64,000 nucleotides of DNA from contig VJWN01000006.1 of the NCBI GenBank assembly GCA_007644065.1, positions 558,001 to 622,000 on the forward strand. The letters are read 5' to 3'. This document shows positions 59,851-64,000 of the stretch, piece after piece. The notes below the pieces were generated by a model, which worked only from the letters and a program-made list of their open reading frames with translations, had not been told where the DNA came from and made no database searches. The position numbers and the translations under genes were made by a program. The DNA comes from Margaritispora aquatica. Taxonomy: Eukaryota; Ascomycota; Leotiomycetes; Helotiales; Discinellaceae. Positions within the stretch are counted from its first letter, which is position 1, and every line of letters starts with the position of its first letter.

Positions 59851-62800
59851 ATGTCTTCGACACCATCGAATCCGAGGACCTTTGTCGCGAACACTGGGCT
59901 CGGCATCAAGCTCGCACCATCGGGCTCACCTTTTCTACGAACTCCTAAATCTCCCTACAAGTCTCGCAGTCTATACGAATCAGGCCTCTCTCTAAAGAGG
60001 ATAATTGGCACCACAGTCTCTTCACCTACTTCCTTCGATTCTCTTTCCTCTTCTCGAATTTTTGCATATACAGCTGGAGCGGCCGCTGTTGTGGTCAATG
60101 TTGACGATACATCAAAATACTCACAACGCTTCTTCCGAGCTCGACCTACAGCAATCCCTCTGAATGCCGCAAATGCGACATCTTTTGCACCTTCCACACC
60201 TACAAACACAGCCAACGATGGTCGAAACAGAGCGGTAGCAGCTCTGCGAGACTCAGCCGTTCCTTACTCCCCCAGCACGCCACATACAAGCTTAGAATGG
60301 GGAGGTGAATCTCCAAGTTCCAAGACATGGACGAGTAGGGAAAGGATCAAGGCGGCTACATGTCTGTCCATAAGTCGGGACGGCAGGTTTTTGGCTGTTG
60401 GTGAGGTATGGAAGCTAGTGACCATTCATTGGCCTACAAATGCTGACGTAGATCTAGACTGGATATTCCCCGAGAGTCCTCATATTTTCTTTGCAGGACA
60501 CATCCTCCGACACTCCTTTGGTTATATTAAATGAGCACACCTATGGTGTTCGTGCAGTAGCATTCAGTCCAGATCAGAAGTACTTGGCTAGCTTGGGATC
60601 TCCCAATGATGGCTTTCTCTATGTTTGGTCTATCAACCAGAGGACTGGTGCTGCAAAACTGCACTCTAGTAACAAGTGCACAAGCTTTGTCAAGCAACTG
60701 ATATGGTTGGGAAATAACATAGTAACGTATGGAACACACTTCACCACAGTCCCAAGAGATGGCTTCTAACACTTGACAGCATTGGCACAAGGCATATCAA
60801 AATTTGGAGAGTCGAGGACAATAGTCGAAGTGCGTCACCCTCAAAACCAAGATATGCTTTGGATGGTACCCCTCAACCAATCCCAACACCACCACTACTG
60901 AAAACCCTCGTCGGACGAAACGTGCTCCTTGGACCACTCATCGAAGCTACTTTCACAACACTAGCTGCAATATCAGAACACAAAGCATTGGTCTGCACGG
61001 AAAAGGGAGATATTTGCTTGTTGGATGACAGTGAGGGGCAGAAAATGGTCAAGCTCTCCAACGTTGGGTTTTCGATCACCTGTTTGGCAATCGATATCGA
61101 TAATCGCCATGTCAGAATTGGAGGAAGGAACGGCAAGTCAAGATCGATGGCCTTGGATGAACTTCTTCAAATCTACACTCCTCCAGACTCTCCTACCCCG
61201 AGTGAAGATTATATTCTCTTACCAGATGCGGGGCATTTTTGTGCCATGGGATACGCCGCTAGGAGTCTCATTACAGTTGATTCGAAGCACTCGATCGAAA
61301 TATCGAGTCCGAATTCAGATGTCACAGACCCTAAGATGCGGGACACACCATTTCCTGCTCATGGGGATGCGGTGTTGGGTGTAAGGCTGCTTACTCCAGA
61401 TAATGAGTTTAAAGCACATTTTCTGACTTGGTCTGCAAATGGCACTGTGGTTTTCTGGGATATAGATGGACGGAGCAAAGCCTTTGTGAAAGTTGAGGTC
61501 GAGCAGCTGCCAATAGGTGATGAAGATGCGCTCAACCAGTGCCTCGTGGTACGAGCATCGGTTGGGGCAAAGTTCCTAGTCACTGGTGACAAGTACGGTG
61601 TTTTGAGAGTCATGAATCCGCTAAGTCAAATTTGCACTTTCGAGGCTCGTGCTCACATATCCGACATTCAGGATATTGCTCTATTCGAGAGTGAAGCCCA
61701 CAGTTTGATCGCCACATGTAGTCGAGACCGGACGATCCAACTGTTCCGTTTACTTGACGACCAGTGGACTCTGGTTCAGACATTGGACGATCACTCTGCC
61801 AGTGTCTCAGGAGTTTTCTTTGCTGAGAATGGCGAGAAATTGATATCTTGCTCTACAGACAGGACCATTCATATAAGGCAAATTGTCAAAAAGGAGGTTG
61901 GTGGGCAGGATGTAATGGGAGCAGTCCCAGTACGCATAATCACATTGAAGGCGTCTCCTGTATCGATGGCGGCTTGTTTTAACGATCAGATGGGGAACTT
62001 CGTGGTCTCTATGCTGGATCGAACTGTTGCTACATACGAAATCTCCAGTGGTCGCCTCGTCCACTCATTTAGAGCGACCGACAATGAAGGAGCTGATGCT
62101 GTCGTACTTGATTGTCTTGTCATGGGCGCTCCGAGTTGTGTAATGGGCAGACCAACTATTCTGGCAGGTGTCTCTAGTACAGATAAATCTGTCAGGGTAT
62201 ATGATGGCGTTACTGGCTCATTCTTGGATAGAGAGTGGGGGCATACAGCAAGTGTCACCGATGTGGCGCTTCTGGAGCATCCAGAATCAGAGGAGAAGAC
62301 CTTGATAAGCACTGGTTCTGACGGGACAATCATGATTTGGGACCTCTCCGCCAAACCAATCCACCTTCAGGAACCTATTGACCTAAGCTTGGACTCGCGT
62401 GATCCTTCGCCTCCAAAGGATGCGCCATCATCAAGGCCGCCATTAAGAAGAGTACTATCAAAGGCTGAGTTGGCAGAGTTTCAAAGAGCATCGCCACTCT
62501 CGACTCCAACAAATCGCTCGCCACCGAGGACAATTCGACGTAAAACGTCCAGGTACGGGCTTTCATCACAATCTCCAACTTTAGCTCCGCCTGTACCCAC
62601 AATCAGCTCAAAACACTTCGCGTCCGCCTCCGATGATACTTCAGCGCGACGAAGTACTCGTATTCGTTCACGTAGCCCACCACCGAGCCCAAAGTCTCGG
62701 GTTGTGAGACGACCATCATTGGCTTCGCTGGATGTAAGAGGTAGAACTAAGAGCACAGGCAGCAGTTTCAGTGAGTTTGGGTCTCTTAACATGGCCACAG

Positions 62801-63111
62801 AACAGACTTGCAGGCAGCTCCGAATGTATCGCAAGAAATTACTCTCGTCAGAGCCAATCAAGGAAGAGGCCTTGAAAGAATTAGATCAAGAGTTACGACT
62901 CACGGCAGTTGCTCTGGGAGAGAAAAGCCAAAAATCAAAAGCGATCAGCGAGTCTCTTTTGACAGGTTTATTAGACCAGTATTCGGAGAGGCTGGTGTCA
63001 ATGTTTGACGAGAAACTTCGACTATCGCGCCAAGACTCACTTGAAGCCCCGGAGGCTCCTGAACGACCCAAAACAGCGGGTAATGTGGTAATTAAAAGTA
63101 CAGAAACTTAA
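59851..63111 (+). CDS. WD40-repeat protein, MABP1/WDR62-like
   Basis: Three exons, 59851-60405, 60458-60726 and 60750-63111, give 1061 aa. The N-terminal ~180 residues contain a first propeller strand set, beginning LSLKRIIGTTVSSPTSFD. Repeated WD units follow, such as HTYGVRAVAFSPDQKYLASLG, SRDRTIQLFRLLDDQW, HSASVSGVFFAENGEKLISCSTDRTIHIRQI and HTASVTDVALLEHP...STGSDGTIMIWDL. After about residue 780 there is a Ser/Pro/Arg-rich disordered region. The C-terminal ~90 residues look helical. The two-propeller layout with the disordered tail fits the MABP1/WDR62 group (JNK-pathway scaffolds and spindle-pole proteins in animals); the function in fungi is poorly defined. Confidence 0.85.
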
Positions 63112-63760
63112 TTTGCCTTATTTCTTTCTTTTCGGTAGAACACATGGCATTGTAGGTATTCTTTTTGGTAATTGGCGTTATTATGGATATCTACATTTGG
63201 GAGTGCGAACTACATTCATGGGGCGTTCGGCCTGGCATGGCCTTGATGCCATGGCTGTGGTTTATCATTTTGTTGAGCGGGAGTTATGGCTGGTCCTATG
63301 TGGGAGGGCTTGGTGTGGATATATGCGATGGCGATGGGGGATATTGGAGTAGGAGGTTGGGACAGGAGGAATATCAACAGGCGGTCCTGATCGGACTAGC
63401 TAATCTCAATGAATGCATGTCACCCCTGGTAAACAGGTGGTTAACTCTATAGAGGTGTCAATGATAGCCTTGTTAGCCTTGATTGTTAAGGAACACATTG
63501 AGAGCAGTGATATCAATACATGGTTGGAAGACTTTGATTCGATGTAAGTCATCAGTTACTTTGAGCAAGGTAGCAACACTCTCATTAGCCTATAGCACAC
63601 GCAAACGCAAGCTCAGAGAATCCCAAACTAAGTATCACTCAACCTAACTCCTTACTCAGTCAAACTCCATTAATTCATCCTTCCATTCCATTCCATCAAG
63701 CTTTGCTAAACCCACTCGGCAGGCAACGAGAATCCCAAATCTCAAATCTCAAATCCCACA
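63112..63760. other. Convergent 3' spacer
   Basis: Between the WD40 gene (plus) and the truncated minus-strand gene. Only short frames without motifs. Confidence 0.5.
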
Positions 63761-64000
63761 TCACAAGTCCATCATCTCCTCGTCCTCATTCCCCTCCGAA
63801 TCATCATCAGCCGCGCCATCATCATTCGCCTCATTCAGCCACCGCCGCTGCAGCAGCTCGTGATCGCTCGAGCGCTTCTTGTCGTGGCGCTCCTGGCGGA
63901 GGCGCTGGTTCTTCTCGTCCACTTCGGCTTGTGAGTACGGCTCATTCTCGGACAGGTAGCCCGCTAGCAGCTTGGTGAAGTAGTGTCGTGTGCCTGGGAT
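63761..64000 (-). CDS. C-terminal end of a gene truncated by the window edge
   Basis: On the minus strand a frame open from the window edge ends at the TGA at 63761, giving 79 residues. It begins IPGTRHYFTKLLAGYLSE, continues with a charged helical stretch rich in Gln, Arg and Lys, and ends in an acidic tail (DDDSEGNEDEEMMDL). No domain is recognisable. The plus-strand frame here (63703-63978, Pro/His/Ser-rich) is its shadow. Confidence 0.55.
   Translation of the reverse strand: MPGTRHYFTKLLAGYLSENEPYSQAEVDEKNQRLRQERHDKKRSSDHELLQRRWLNEANDDGAADDDSEGNEDEEMMDL

Noticed and set aside
63703..63978. Pro/His/Ser-rich plus-strand frame at the right edge
   Set aside because: Shadow of the minus-strand truncated gene ending at 63761, which has the better protein composition.

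Overview
The window is nuclear DNA of a filamentous ascomycete (Pezizomycotina). Genes are split by short GT-AG introns (mostly 45-80 nt) with fungal branch-site-like CTAAC/GCTAAT motifs. The gene set is typical of the group: facA-type acetyl-CoA synthetase, calcipressin, a fungal ADAM protease, DUF2236 oxygenase, Neugrin/Rrg9, a SUR7-like tetraspan and a quinate/sugar-type MFS permease. A Leotiomycetes-like origin is my impression only. I see no tRNA, rRNA, CRISPR array or intact transposon.

Layout. 1-10.2 kb: a CECR5/HDHD5-type HAD hydrolase; a 2.6 kb gene-poor gap; a homoserine-acetyltransferase-like alpha/beta hydrolase, divergent from an amidohydrolase that is followed in tandem by a DapA-family aldolase. 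The last two could form a sugar-acid lactonase/aldolase pair. 10.3-30.8 kb: the unusual part. Three very large, intron-rich genes lie together: A (minus, 1455 aa), B (minus, about 1290 aa) and C (plus, 1803 aa, carrying a DUF6603-like domain). Genes B and C are divergent across a 0.93 kb shared upstream region, and a small tetraspan gene sits between A and B. I reconstructed nearly all exons with consistent phases. A and B match no family I can name; both look soluble and lack signal peptides. I read A, B and C as one candidate multi-gene system, possibly acquired from bacteria long ago.

31-38 kb: an MFS sugar/quinate transporter and an ADAM-type membrane metalloprotease. 37.8-47 kb: acetyl-CoA synthetase inside a long gene-poor stretch full of microsatellites. 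47-53 kb: compact housekeeping block with a small conserved fungal protein, mitochondrial Phe-tRNA synthetase, the mitochondrial dicarboxylate carrier (with a 5-nt microexon) and RPB3. 54-64 kb: calcipressin, a DUF2236 protein, an Rrg9/Neugrin protein, an MABP1/WDR62-like WD40 protein, and the 3' end of a truncated gene running off the right edge.

Splice details worth noting: a well-supported GC-AG intron and a 16-nt exon in C, a 30-nt exon in B, the 5-nt exon in the carrier, and a 19-bp excess in B, bounded by GTAACA repeats, that breaks its frame. All exon coordinates were read by eye and may be off by one.
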